From NCBI GenBank assembly GCA_030789695.1, contig CM061142.1, positions 605,749,659 to 605,813,658 of the forward strand: 64,000 nt of DNA, written 5' to 3'. Shown in pieces: positions 19,490 to 30,800 of this stretch. The notes beneath the pieces are model-generated. The model did not search any database. It saw only the letters and a list, made by a program, of their open reading frames with translations, and had not been told where the DNA came from. Each line of letters opens with the position of its first letter. Positions within the stretch are counted from its first letter, which is position 1. Both the position numbers and the translations under genes were made by a program. This DNA is from Scilla litardierei. Lineage: Eukaryota; Streptophyta; Magnoliopsida; Asparagales; Asparagaceae.

Positions 19490-22400
19490 GCTACTAAATC
19501 TGAGGGAGCTCTTCTGAAGAGGAGTGATCTGTAGACTTGGTAGGTAGCAACACGTCTCTAATCCAGTCGTCACTATGTCTGTGAGGTACAGTAGGACCTG
19601 ACTGTGCATACTTATGATTTGCTTCTTGGATCGATGAGCCTCTCGGGATGGTGGGATTGATGTTGCCTTGGAAGCATTCTTTGCTGGTCTCTAGGAGTTG
19701 GTCGTTTCTTTGTTATAGTCATCGCGATGATCTGTAACCTGTGTCTGTAAATACATTTAACATATTGGATGATCCTTAACCCTTGGAGGTAGCATAGAAG
19801 ATACATATCGCTGGTCCAGTGGTGCGCTACAGGCATTGCACTGTATCTGGTTAAAGGGTTTACTGTCAATGCTTTCTAAAGTCGCGTGCAGTTAACCAGA
19901 TAAAGGAGTGTACAAAAGACACTTGAGTAAGGCACTTCAGGACCTAGGATATCCTTCCCCTCTTCCAGCGAACGGAAGGGATCTTAATGTACATCCATAC
20001 AACCAGTAGGTGTATTAATCTATGTTTCGTCATCAACTGGATGATAATTTCATCTTCTGGATGATAATTCGTCTGCTGGATGATTATTCATCTGCTAGAT
20101 GATTATTCATCTTCAAGATGAAGGTTTCATCTTCGGGATGATAGTTTCATCTTCAGGATGATGATTTCATCTTCAGGATGATAATTCATCTTCAGGATGA
20201 TGGTTTCATCTTCAGGATGATAGTTTCATCTTCAGGATGGTAATTCATAAGGGTATGTTGTCACATCATCCATAGCAACATAGCCTAAACTTTTCTTTGC
20301 CAATCGCATGGTTTTCGCAACCATGACCAAGGAGCCTGATGCATCAGTTTAAATAATTTTGTAAGTGAGTTAAGCTCATCTTACATGGTTACTTCCTGGT
20401 TTCTGCGAAATAAACCTCTAAGCTATAGCGTTTTGCTTATAGCATATGATTTTATTTATTTATACAATACTCGGTAACCCACAGGTTTGATATCTTTTGA
20501 TATCAGGACTTCGGGTCCAAACACTTCACATTTCATAAGTGAGTCCAGCTCAACTTATTATTTCCTCGTTCCACATAATCTGGCCAAGTCTCTGCGTTTG
20601 CTTCAGGAAACGGAGATTGGGAACGATATCTATGAAATGTGAGTAATTGTCGACAAGTGTGTTTTATCCAAATACCTCTCCATGTACGTACATTATTCAA
20701 TTTATTTCAGATTCATCTCTTCTGGAGGTTCTGGAAAGGGAGAGGATATGGAGATGAGCTTACTTTCCTGTGGTGGTATTGTTTTAGGGTCTCCAGGAGT
20801 TATTTCTCGCTTTGGAGCCTCGTGGTATGTCCTCCCATCCATTGAGGATATCCACTTCTGCTACTGGTGGATTGCATCCATTATATTTGGTATGTCAATC
20901 CTATCTAGATTTTTAGTAACAGGGATGTGTGAATTTGACAATATTTATATTGTTGGTAGCTATGTCTGATAACTGTTTAACAGTTTCATAAGTGTGGATC
21001 TTCAGGATCTCATCACTATTCATGATAATTAGATCATAGGTATTAATGTTTTAAATGGTCAAATTGAGCTTCAGGCTCATAGATGATTATAATATTTTTG
21101 TTGAACCTAATGATGGGGAATTAAAGTTATGAAGGATCTTCAGGATCTCATCAAGTCTTAAAAGTGGGCACATCAATGCACGTCTTAAGAGAAGTGGTTT
21201 TAAATGCTTCTCCTGTTCAGAGTGCTCAGAATCTATTTATCTGGGGTAATTACTTCCGATAAATAGTTCTATGTTTTGATGGTCTATTATGGTGATATGA
21301 GGATGTATACTCATCGTGGTACAATCGATAAGATGTGCTCTAAATGCTTCCCCCGTTAGGGGTTCTCGAAAACTATTTATATGAGGTAATCAGGCTCATA
21401 TAAATAGGTTCTAAGGAGGCATTTTGATGGTTTGCACTGTAATTGCATGTTCCCACATGATCGCCTACAACTGGATTTTTAATGGATAAGTAATCCGTTT
21501 AAATCATTTTAATGATTTACATATAACCCGTTTCTGGGTGTGAACACAAAACTTCAGGGTGTTCAATTTTCTTCTAGTTGTTAAATATAATTGATTTCCC
21601 AGTGTTATCCAAAAAAATCCGCAATAAGCTTGACTTCAACGAAGTTGAGCATAGAATTGGGGATATGAACCCGTCAAGGCACGATCTATAAGATGTGCAG
21701 TAATGCCTCTCCCGTTTGGGGATCTCGAAATATATTCATCGAGGATGGTTAATCCTGATGAATAAGTTCCACTGCGGCATTTTTGAGGGTGGTATGAGGG
21801 TAAGTAAAAGCCCAACCAATATCCCAGTAAGGTAATATGTCCTTTGTGATTAATAATAATCTCGACTCCGGTTGAATAACAAGGTTTTGATTATGACCAT
21901 TTTAAGATGATATATAGATGAGTACTCTAAGGCACATCATCAGCCGTATGTAGGGAGTGTGTGAGTCCACTTTTATCCCTCAAATACTCTCAAGAGGCCT
22001 ATAGGTCTCATTCTTCTAATGATGATAGTGTATCATCTTAAATCGTTTGAGGAAGTGAGGAGAGTCAATGTCCACGTGAATGGAGATGATCTTGTAATCA
22101 TTTTCCCTTTTGAATGTGACAATGAAAGTTTCACCCTTTTTGAAGAATCTTCGGGTTCGTCAAATTTACAGGATTGACTAATGATGTCTTGCATCATCAA
22201 TCCAAAGTGACATCGTTCTAACGTTGGTCGATTATGGACACTCCTGGTATTCCAAATTAATTCCTCTGTTCGAATTTATGTGGAACTTTTGAAAGTCCAT
22301 TAAAATGCTTAAGTTAATTTTGTCCGGTAATAGGTGAACTGTGTTCAAACTGTGAAGGATTACATTTTCACATTGACTATTATGCAGATCATTATGGGAC

Positions 22401-24360
22401 AAAGCTTCAGGCTTCATTGATTTCTTGAGTCATTAGAGATTTCGTTTTAACGAATATCCATCGAAAGTTTATAAGTTTCAGAGAGTAAATGACATCCTCA
22501 TTTAAGGAGTATTCAGGATAACAAATCATTCACAGTGAAATAAAATGTGTAAAAAGCATGCAAACAATAATAAATATTGTGGTAATGCATTTAAAAACAT
22601 ATATAATGCAAGAGAATACTACTGATAATTATGTTACAGCAACAAGTTTCATAGTATGATGTGTGCTCTAGAAAACATACGTCCACAATTGTGCTCATTT
22701 TAGACTTATATTATGACAACAGATCAAATTTGTTTTCAAAGTTTATTTGTCCTTGGGGAGTAGCTAAATATACATAAGGTCAATTGACTTTCGTCGTTTA
22801 GACTAGATATGCATATATTATATATGGCATAAGTTAATGCACATTCATGTTGCAAAAAACATTTTAGGTCTTACCCGAACTTCTGGTTTGATATTGGGTT
22901 GCCATTGCATACTCCATGTCGAGGTATATCATATCTTCCCTTTCTCATTTTATTCAAGACTTCCCTTGTTTTCAGTCTTTCTTATTGTCGATTATAAGGA
23001 AGAATGAATATTGGTCTTACGAAGTAGAAATTTACAAGGGAAATGAGTTAGTTTCTATATTTCCACTTTTCTAATTTATGAGAGACTTTTAAAAGTCTAT
23101 TTGAAAACTCAAGTATGGTCTTCAGGCCATTTTTATTGAGTCATTCAAGTATTATATGGATAAAGAATCATGCTCAAGGGGGAACAAATACGTGGCTACG
23201 AAATTTATAATTTCTCATTTATCTATTAAGATACGACTTCTGGCGTACGCTTAAAATTAAGGCTAGATTAAAGAATCATACATTGTAAAGTGAGATTACT
23301 CAAAAAGAGTTTATCGGTGTTATGACAACTGCTGATGTCAATATTGGTTTATATAAACCATAGATCTGAGAGATCTATTTACCGCAAAATGCGCATCTCT
23401 AAAAGAAATCGCATAAATGTTTTTCGCATAATCCATCGTATTTGTTAATTTTTATTAGGGTGAAAGGGTATTGACTTTTGATTTGATTTTGAACTTCAGG
23501 TTCATTTTGTCAAAGTTGATATGATGTTAAACTTTTTGAAATCATGATTGGTTTGTTGTCATAAAATATCGTCATATCATGAGCATGAGCATGAGCATGG
23601 GCTGATCATATAAGAGTGCCAAATGCAACAATTAATGATTTATCATACAGATAATATGAAGCCTGTAAGTTAAAAGTTATGCTCAATAAAATAGTTGAAA
23701 GAAACTAAATTATCATTGTAAATAAATCAAGCATGTGGGCTTAAGAATGTATGCTCGGCTAACATGAATTGAAACATATACACATTTTATTTATATTCTG
23801 CAGGTATATAAGTAATTTCATCTCAGACATATATTTATGCTACAGGTATTAAAAATATTTCATAGAGATTTTAGCATGCTAAATAAAATGTTCATCACAG
23901 AAACATTAAATATGCAACATGCATATAATTTCATACACATGCAATTATAGTGTTTAAGCGTAAATTCATGCTAGAGGCAATATACAACATCCCATCGCAG
24001 AGAAATGCAGCAGGCATTTAATTTCATCGCAGACGATTAATCATCACAAGCAATTAATCATCATAGGAAATTTATAATGGAAATGAAAATTTTTTCGTTT
24101 AATAATTATTGGACCACTGGGCAACGTCATACACCGTTAGGTTAGTTAACTAATGGCAGAGCGGTCGCTGGATCTTCCTCATTATTAAACGTATAATAAT
24201 CAGATAATCCAAAAAAGCGATGAATTAAAAAGCGTGTAATAATTCAGAATTTATCGAAGAAAAAACTTAATTAAATATGAAAAAGAGTTTACAAAAACAA
24301 AATTTTTGTGGAAAAACCCTAGTTATAGTTTTAGGATTCGATCTGCCGTGCGATCCCGTG
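19490..24360. other. E4 interior, degenerate
   Basis: AT-rich, with no ORF above about 95 codons and no motif I can assign to pol. Scattered hairpins with a CTTCAGG or CTTCGG centre occur at about 20509, 20997, 21064, 21125, 21538, 22147, 22397, 23128 and 23487. The two overlapping plus-strand ORFs at 20639-20969 run against the element and look fortuitous. Confidence 0.6.
20029..20247. repeat. Minisatellite of ~21-bp hairpin units (TCATC-TTCAG-GATGA)
   Basis: About eleven units each contain an inverted pair TCATC/GATGA around a 5-base centre. The centre varies first (AACTG, TTCTG, TGCTG, TGCTA, TTCAA, TTCGG) and is then fixed as TTCAG for the last five. The pairing arms are nearly invariant. 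Confidence 0.85.
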
Positions 24361-24750
24361 CAACCGGTTAGAGTTTCAGTCGCGTGTGTTGCCGCTTCTG
24401 GCGGCTAGGGGTTCAGACATGCGCGCGCACGGGGAGGAGGGGGCTGCCGCTGCAGGCAGCAGGGTCCGCTCTTTGCTGCTGGCGGCGGTGGGGGCGCCCG
24501 TCGCTTGTGGCGGCGGCGGGGTCCACCCACTGCTTCAGGCGGTGGCAGATGCCGTCGTTGCTGGCGACGGGTCCGCCCACCGCTGCATCCGCCGCCGCGA
24601 GGTCCGCCCACTGCGGCAGGCAACGGCGGGTGCTGCCGCTGCAGGCGGCGGGGTCCGCTCGCCGCCGCTGCGGGCGGCGGCAGCGGCCACCGCGTATGAT
24701 CAGGGTGGATTTTCGCGTGCGCGGCTTCCGGCCGCGTGGCGATGAAGAAA
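24360..24750. other. GC-rich block in the E4 leader
   Basis: About 390 bp of very GC-rich DNA dominated by variations of GCGGCGGGGTCCGCCCAC, within otherwise AT-rich sequence. ORFs are open in several frames on both strands, as expected for low-complexity GC-rich repeats, and give only Ala/Arg/Gly/Pro-rich peptides. I do not call a gene. It lies 370-760 bp downstream of the E4 PBS in the sense direction, where the leader or gag start should be. Confidence 0.6.
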
Positions 24751-25109
24751 TCCACCTAGGGTTTGAAGATTTTTGGGGAATAAGATGATAAAAACATGAT
24801 TTTTATGAGGAAAAATTATTTTTAGTCTTCAAAACAGCGTTTTTATCGTAAAAAGTTGATTTTTATTGATAAAAACGTCGATTTTTCATTAAACGGTTGA
24901 TTTAGGATGTAGATCTGAGGTAAAAATCTGATCTATACTAATCAAAACATCGACCCAAGAATTTGGATCAAATCATATGCGCATATAAATTTAGATCTAT
25001 GGAATAAAAATTACCTCTAGATCCTACCCGCCAGATCTAGCGATGTTCGGTGAAGGAAGCCCGTTCGCGTCGCGTTTGTCCGTTGGCAGAGGTTCGGCTC
25101 AGCTTCGAG

Positions 25110-25123
25110 CGTGCTGATAACGT
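25110..25123 (-). other. E4 probable primer-binding region
   Basis: The minus strand reads CGTTATCAGCACGC directly after the LTR. The matching tRNA has not been identified from the sequence. Confidence 0.6.
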
Positions 25124-25234
25124 GTTGTAAACTTGGTGGCTACGGAACCCGTAGCCCTGTATTTATAGTAATAGGGTTACATTATGGGTGGATACCCAAT
25201 ACACAGACGGGCCTTCAAAAGCCCGTTTATAACA
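25124..25234 (-). repeat. E4 5' LTR (111 bp)
   Basis: The second short LTR, bounded by the PBS region on the left and TSD GTTTC at 25235-25239. Confidence 0.9.
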
Positions 25235-25600
25235 GTTTCAACATTTTTAAAAATTGTTTTTAAAATGTTTTAAAGCGTATGTAACTTTAAGAAATTTTAA
25301 TTTCATGAGATGTTATTAAAATTTGATTTCTGATGATTACATAAAATTTTAATTATTTTTTATGTGATAATATATTCTTTAAAATGTTTTAATGTGGTAT
25401 AATGTTAAAAATCTGTTTCAACATTTTTAAAATTGTTTTAAAATGTTTTAAAGCGTATGTAACTTTAAGAAATTTTTTAATTTCATGAGATGATATTAAA
25501 ATTTGATTTCTTATGATTACATAGAGTTTTAAAGATTTTTTATGTGATAATATAATCTTAAAAATGTTTTAATGATTTTAAATGCTTAGGTTTATAATTA
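25235..25600 (+). repeat. ~180-bp tandem duplication in the C0 leader
   Basis: Copies start GTTTCAACATTTTTAAA at 25235 and 25415. Part of a third copy probably precedes the E4 insertion (18735-18749), since the same TGTTAAAAWT-GTTTC order occurs there. The sequence is AT-rich and non-coding. Confidence 0.8.
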
Positions 25601-26580
25601 AAAATTATTTGATAATCTTTATGAAACCTATATTTTATGAGATAAAATGTTTCAATTTTTTAAAACCATAACTTTCAATTTAAATGTTAAATTTTAAGAT
25701 TGGCAAGTTAATTATTTATTTGGTAGATATTTTAGCTTACATGTTCTCTTTAAATGTCACATAGTTGAACCTTATTTTATGTGATAAAATGTTAGTTGAT
25801 GTTAATGGACTTTATGTATAATTTAAATTATTCATGAACCCTCTTTAGGTTAACCATTAAGTCTTTAAAATTTCATAAGATAAATTTTAAATTGTGACAT
25901 GCTATGCTTTAATGAAAACTTACAACTTTTAATCCTAATTCCCGATTCGGGTAGTCCTATTTAATTAACGATTATTATTTTAATCGTTTCAATAATAATT
26001 CTCTTTTAATGATTACTATTTTAAAATGCTGAAAGTGATTTATTAAAATCCTAATAAAGATTAGGGTAGCACGATGAATGAACAAACCTTATAGTTGATA
26101 AGGATCTAATAAAAGCTATTGAACAAATCCATAAAATTTCAAATTTTAAGGATCCAATGGTTGATAAAGATTAACTAGTATTAATAAAAGCCTTTTTAGT
26201 TGATGGACGAACATAAGATTGATAAGTCTCCTTCAATGGATCATGATGTCGGCCAATGTGCTTGGCTAAGTTTGCTGGATCACCCTAGCTAGACTAGGGT
26301 TAAGTAGTCCTGGCTTAGTCAATTCACAGGTTGCGTCCGCTGGACCGCAAGGAGTCGAATCATGACTTTGTAAGTCCATCGACTATATCTAAGTCAAATA
26401 TGATAATAATCTTGTTCAAGATAAATCATAACCCTCCTTGTTTTAGGAATTGGTAACTGTAGGACCCATGTTTCAGTTGTTAAGCTACACTCAAGTTGTG
26501 ACATGACAACCTTATAGAAACCGACTTCTTAAATACATATGACGAGATCTTGACTTGACCCAAACCGTCGTGTCGTGAAT
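25600..26580 (+). other. C0 leader, part 2, non-coding
   Basis: AT-rich to about 26050, then more balanced. No ORF of note. The end (26561-26580) is the first copy of a ~67-bp repeat, CCCAAACCGTCGTGTCGTGA, which continues beyond E5 at 56003. The last five bases are the E5 TSD, TGAAT. Confidence 0.75.
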
Positions 26581-27351
26581 TGACGCACCCCGAACTTACA
26601 CCTAAATTCCACGTAGCGGTGTCACAGTCGTTAGGCGTAGTATGGCTCCTAGGTGTTAGCTGGGCTCTATCCGCAAGCGGATGGTGTCAAATTGTAGTAT
26701 AAAAGATTTTCGAATGCTACAGGGATATGGACAGTGTATTTGAGGTCTCAGATTATTTTTTGATCTCAGAGTGAGATATCAGTCGGTTTGGAAAGATTGG
26801 TTGTGATGATGTTGTTGGCTCGATAATAAAGGAAACTAGGGTCTTAGAGATCGCCGCTAAGATCGTCGGAGGTTGATGTTAGAATGGAATCCTTACGTCG
26901 CATTATGTTTATGAGATTATTCTCCCAATTCATACCACTCTCGTGGGTTAGAATTGGAGGTATTTCGGTGGCTCTCATTGACGCAATAGCGGTAGACGTC
27001 AATGTAGCGATATAGTTCATCGGTGGATCCCCTCAAGGCACGAGCCTGGCATGGTCACGAGCCTTGGTTGGATCCACTAATTTCCATACTTAAATCCTAA
27101 GGATACTCCTTAAGCTCATCAATTCCACCGACCGTGGGCATGATCTCAGTACGAGTTATCCTAGGGATTCAGATGGATCGACCGAAATACTCCCCTTTAT
27201 TCCCAATACAACCTAGAGATCCAGATCTACATCTCTTTCCAAGTGTCTTAGGGCTAAGCCATCGAATAAAAAGATAGAACGTGAACAATAACTTACTTAC
27301 CGAAATGCAATGGAATGATGTCATGAAAAGATAGAAAGTATGGACACATCA
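26581..27351 (-). repeat. E5 3' LTR, internally deleted (771 bp)
   Basis: Starts TGACGCACCC and ends ACATCA. It matches 34842 to about 35520 and then about 55950-56002 of the other LTR. About 950 bp present in the 5' LTR, including the GCTCGGTCGAGC array, are absent. Both outer ends are sound because the TSD is intact. Confidence 0.88.
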
Positions 27352-29340
27352 AAATCTCCAAGCTTACCTCTTACTCGTCCTCGAGGTAGACGAATACTAG
27401 GTATGTCGGGCGATAAACAAAAGGAAATAAAAGAGAATAGAGATGGAAGGGGGTGCTAAAGTGTTCAGTCAGATCTCAAGCCTCAGCAGTGTATCACGAT
27501 GCTTCGAATGGTAAAAACACATGCTAATGGTATTTTCAAGTCTTACTAACCATATGGCTAGCATGCAATAAAGACAAAAACAGGGATCTTCTAAAATCAT
27601 GCCGTCAACTCATATCAATCTCATGCAATCTATATAGTCTAGTATAAAAAGAGTTAGCAATGCACTTTTCAATCAATAGATACAAGTGGAGCATAGAGAA
27701 ATCACACCAACATGCAATAAAGAATGGAAAGGAATCATGCTATTCAAATATTCACTTCGAATCATGAAAAATCTCCAAAACTAAAATATTTTGTAAATTT
27801 CAAGCATTATTGAATCTCCCTATTGTGCACCATCTCCACTCTAATGTTATACTCACTCATATGATCAATTGGTTCACCCCCAAGCTTAGCTTGAGGCGTC
27901 ACACTTAGGAATAGGATATGGAAATTTTTGTCTTTTCCCAAGTATTTGTAATAGCTTCTAATAAAGGGATTTTCCCTCTTTTTTTTCTTTTCTTCTTCTA
28001 TTTTCATATATTTTTTTAAGAGGCTATCTTTTTCCTTTGGGATTTTTTTTGGGAAGTAAGATGCAGTAAAGGTAGCTGTAGGGGGTGAAACCAAATGATA
28101 TGTAGAGAATCATAAAGCTATGTGGAGAAGGAAAATAATATATCACTCGGTTCACTCATCAGAGGTGCACAATGATTCAATAGGATAATACTCTAACTAA
28201 ACTCATAACTAGCATGGATATTTTCATTCATCTTAATGAATACTGAAAAGCATGTAGTAATAAGCACAATAATATCAAGCATGCAAACAGAAGTGAATGA
28301 GATAGCAAATAGGTGCTCCAAATTTTCTAATGATGCGTGAACCTAGGTGCATTACCTAACAAAGCACATACTAGGTATTATTTCATGCATTTAATTTCAA
28401 TTCGTATCAGGCATTAGATTAGAGAGATCAGCACGAGAATGTGCAGGCATATAAATAGTAAAACTGAAACTATCCTAAATAGCATGTCATCAAATATAAG
28501 CACCGTGAGTAGCTACTGAGGGCTATGAGAAGTATCATCATGCAGAACAACTGTAGCAAAAAGAAAAAAGGGCGGAGGAAACAAGAGAATGAGAACATGC
28601 ATGCATGCATGGCAAAAAGTAAAAAACGTGATGCTGAATGAGAAAAAAGATAAAAAGGTGGAAAATGAGTGGAAAAGTAAAGTAAAAAGGTGAAAAAAGG
28701 AAAGAAAATATAAAAGAAAGTGAAAAAATTAAAGCGATAGCGCTCATCCCCAAGCTAAAAACAGCAGTGTCCTCACTGCTGAGAAAATGCTAGTATGCGG
28801 GAGATGATGCTAGAAAGGGTGGGTGGGTGGGTGATGGGGTAGAAAAGGAATAGAAAATAAAACTGTGCAGAAGAAATAAAACGTGATATGATGCAATGAT
28901 AAAAAGATGATGCATATGTATGAAATGATGCATGGTGGGTCCTCCCCCAAGCTGTGTAAGACCAGTGCCCCGAATAGACAGATGGGCACAACATAAAATT
29001 AGGGAAGGACAATAAAAAGTGGAGGGACAGCATCAAGCAGGGGCACCACCCTCTTGAGGTGGTGATGGGCCCACTTGCTGCAGATCAGGGACATCAGCAG
29101 CTGGATGTGGCTCGATGACTGGGTCGGCCCGCCAGTGCCTAATCAGGTTGTGAAAACGTGGTAGGTCCTGCTCAACAGACTGTTGAGTAGAGCCGCCCCC
29201 TGACCTATGAGTAGGAGCATGTCGATGAACTGGTCACCTTGGTCAGTGTCTCAGAAAGTAACGTCATATGCTGCGCCGTTGATATGTAGACACTCGGAAG
29301 GGGTTGGAGTATTGGTTGTCAGGGGTACGGGGGTGGAAGA
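27352..29340 (-). other. E5 3' interior with four PPT-like boxes
   Basis: The minus strand reads GGTAAGCTTGGAGATTT at the LTR border (27352-27368), the expected PPT position. Three further AAGCTTGGGG or AGCTTGGGG boxes lie at about 27871-27890, 28741-28756 and 28941-28954, most near a GAGGACACTG- or GACGCCTC-like word. No ORF is convincing; small open frames here are low-complexity. Confidence 0.55.
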
Positions 29341-29454
29341 TTAGCCAAAAATATGGTCTTGTATGGATGAGTGTGTACGACGGGTGCGTCGAGTTGGCCT
29401 AGGGTTGGGTGCACCAGTGTCGATGTTGATGGGTCTAGCTCGGCGTGGCGGCAT
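29341..29454 (-). pseudogene. Remnant start of an extra 3' ORF in E5
   Basis: A 37-codon frame starts MPPRRARPINIDTG and is arginine/proline-rich. Stop-interrupted frames follow downstream. It sits after integrase and after the internal inverted-repeat array, where Athila elements often carry an extra (env-like) ORF. Identity is inferred from position and basic N-terminus only. Confidence 0.35.
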
Positions 29455-29818
29455 CTTGCACGTAGTATAAAAACGTGGAGTAGTATGTTAAGTATATATG
29501 GGAAAGAGTGTACCGACACGAATGATGCGGAGAGATTGATGTGATCGGTCATATGACTGATGCTGGTCAGGAGTGTCTCCCAAGCTGCTTCTGGACTTGT
29601 CCTTTTATGTAGAAGAGACATACCTAAAATAGAAGAAAATAATGTCAATGGAGGGGAACAAACGTGCAAGGGGTGATGTTTGTCGGAGCTAGACCGACCA
29701 AAATTGATGCTCGATAGAGTTAATAGGGTTGCCCAAGGGGTTTGGGGGGTGTGTGGAGCGGTGGCGGGGGGTGGGGTCTGGACAGGGCGGAGGGGGTGGT
29801 GTAGCAGCGGCGGGGTGG

Positions 29819-29821
<3 letters not shown>

Positions 29822-29854
<33 letters not shown>
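29822..29854. repeat. (GA)n microsatellite
   Basis: About 16 uninterrupted GA dinucleotides. Confidence 0.98.
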
Positions 29855-29858
<4 letters not shown>

Positions 29859-30087
29859 AATGAAAGATGAGGGAAAGGAGTAGAGGGGGAGAGATTAACC
29901 GGTAGGTGGTTTGGAGGCGACGGTAGTGGGAGGTGGATTGGCAGCCGTCCAGATCGAATATTAGGAGGTAAGAGAACTCGGGAGATGATGAGGGGATGAA
30001 CGCTTAGGGCAAGAGTTATAGGATGGGTTAGAATAACTAAATGGGTCGAACCTGGCTTAGAATGGGTCCCAAAATCAAGCAGCCTGC

Positions 30088-30672
30088 GACTCGGTCCGAG
30101 CAGTCTAATTGCTCGGTCGAGTCAGTTACTTAAATAAATCAAGATTAATACTCCCTCAATTGCTCGGCCGAGCAAGGTCTACTCGGGCCGAGCAAGGTCT
30201 ACTCAGGCCAAGCAGGCATTGCCGTTGTTTTATATGATCCCCTCAGCTCGGTCAAGCAAGTGGGTACTCGGTTGCGTAAGCGACCACTCGACCAAGTAAG
30301 TGTTGCTCAGGTCGCGTAGGCAGAACACCGTTCTTCATTGTTTCCCTGTCTTTTTCTTAGCTCGGTCGAGCATGCCGATGCTCGATCGAGTCAGTGCCTA
30401 CTCTGGCCGAGCAGAGACTACTCGGGCCATATAGACATAACGACAGGTTTGAAGCATTTCCATGCGCCTTTCTCAGCTCGATCGAGCAGTTGGTCAACTC
30501 GGTTGAGTAAGGGGTTACTCGATCGAGCAGATGCTGCTCAGGCCGTGTAGACAGAACACCATTTCTCACTTGTTTTCATGTGCCTACGCTACTCGACCGA
30601 GCAGATGCTGCTCGTCGAGTCAGCTGCACTACTCGACCGAGCACGTGGCTGCTCGGTCGAGTCACCTGTGAC
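30088..30672. repeat. E5 internal inverted-repeat array (GCTCGGTCGAGC type)
   Basis: Many variants of CTCGGTCGAG and CTCGATCGAG occur, for example near 30110, 30171, 30246, 30361, 30380, 30477, 30500, 30518, 30590, 30632 and 30652. They are often arranged as two arms some 10-20 bases apart. The same motif fills part of the E5 5' LTR (35930-36125 and 55599-55700). A minus-strand TATA-like CATATAAAAC lies inside it at about 30228-30237. Confidence 0.85.
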
Positions 30673-30800
30673 TCTTTTGCTCCTCTATCAGCTGCTCTCC
30701 TCCTAGCTTTCTACTATTCAGAACATTGGTTTTGCATGCTCCCCTTAATGTTCAACCTGTAAAAAGGAAGAACCCATCAGTTTTTTATAGTTTTGCATTT

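Larger units (their letters stand above)
18750..25234 (-). mobile_element. E4: element with ~112-bp LTRs, probably Copia, coding capacity lost
   Basis: Short LTRs (18750-18861 and 25124-25234, TGTTGTAAAC to TATAACA) are flanked by TSD GTTTC (18745-18749 and 25235-25239). Next to the right LTR the minus strand reads CGTTATCAGCACGC, a sequence often found directly after the LTR in plant Copia elements, so the element reads leftward. The 6.3-kb interior has no intact pol and I could not recognise gag, RT or integrase. It is full of short hairpins built around CTTCAGG. Confidence 0.82.

Noticed and set aside
20639..20969. Plus-strand ORFs of 68 and 95 codons with hydrophobic stretches in E4
   Set aside because: They run opposite to the element, overlap in two frames, and have no homologous copy or start context in the window.
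24384..24788. Overlapping ORFs of 64-134 codons on both strands in the GC-rich block
   Set aside because: GC-rich low-complexity repeats lack stop codons by composition. The peptides are Ala/Arg/Gly/Pro-rich in every frame, with no domain.
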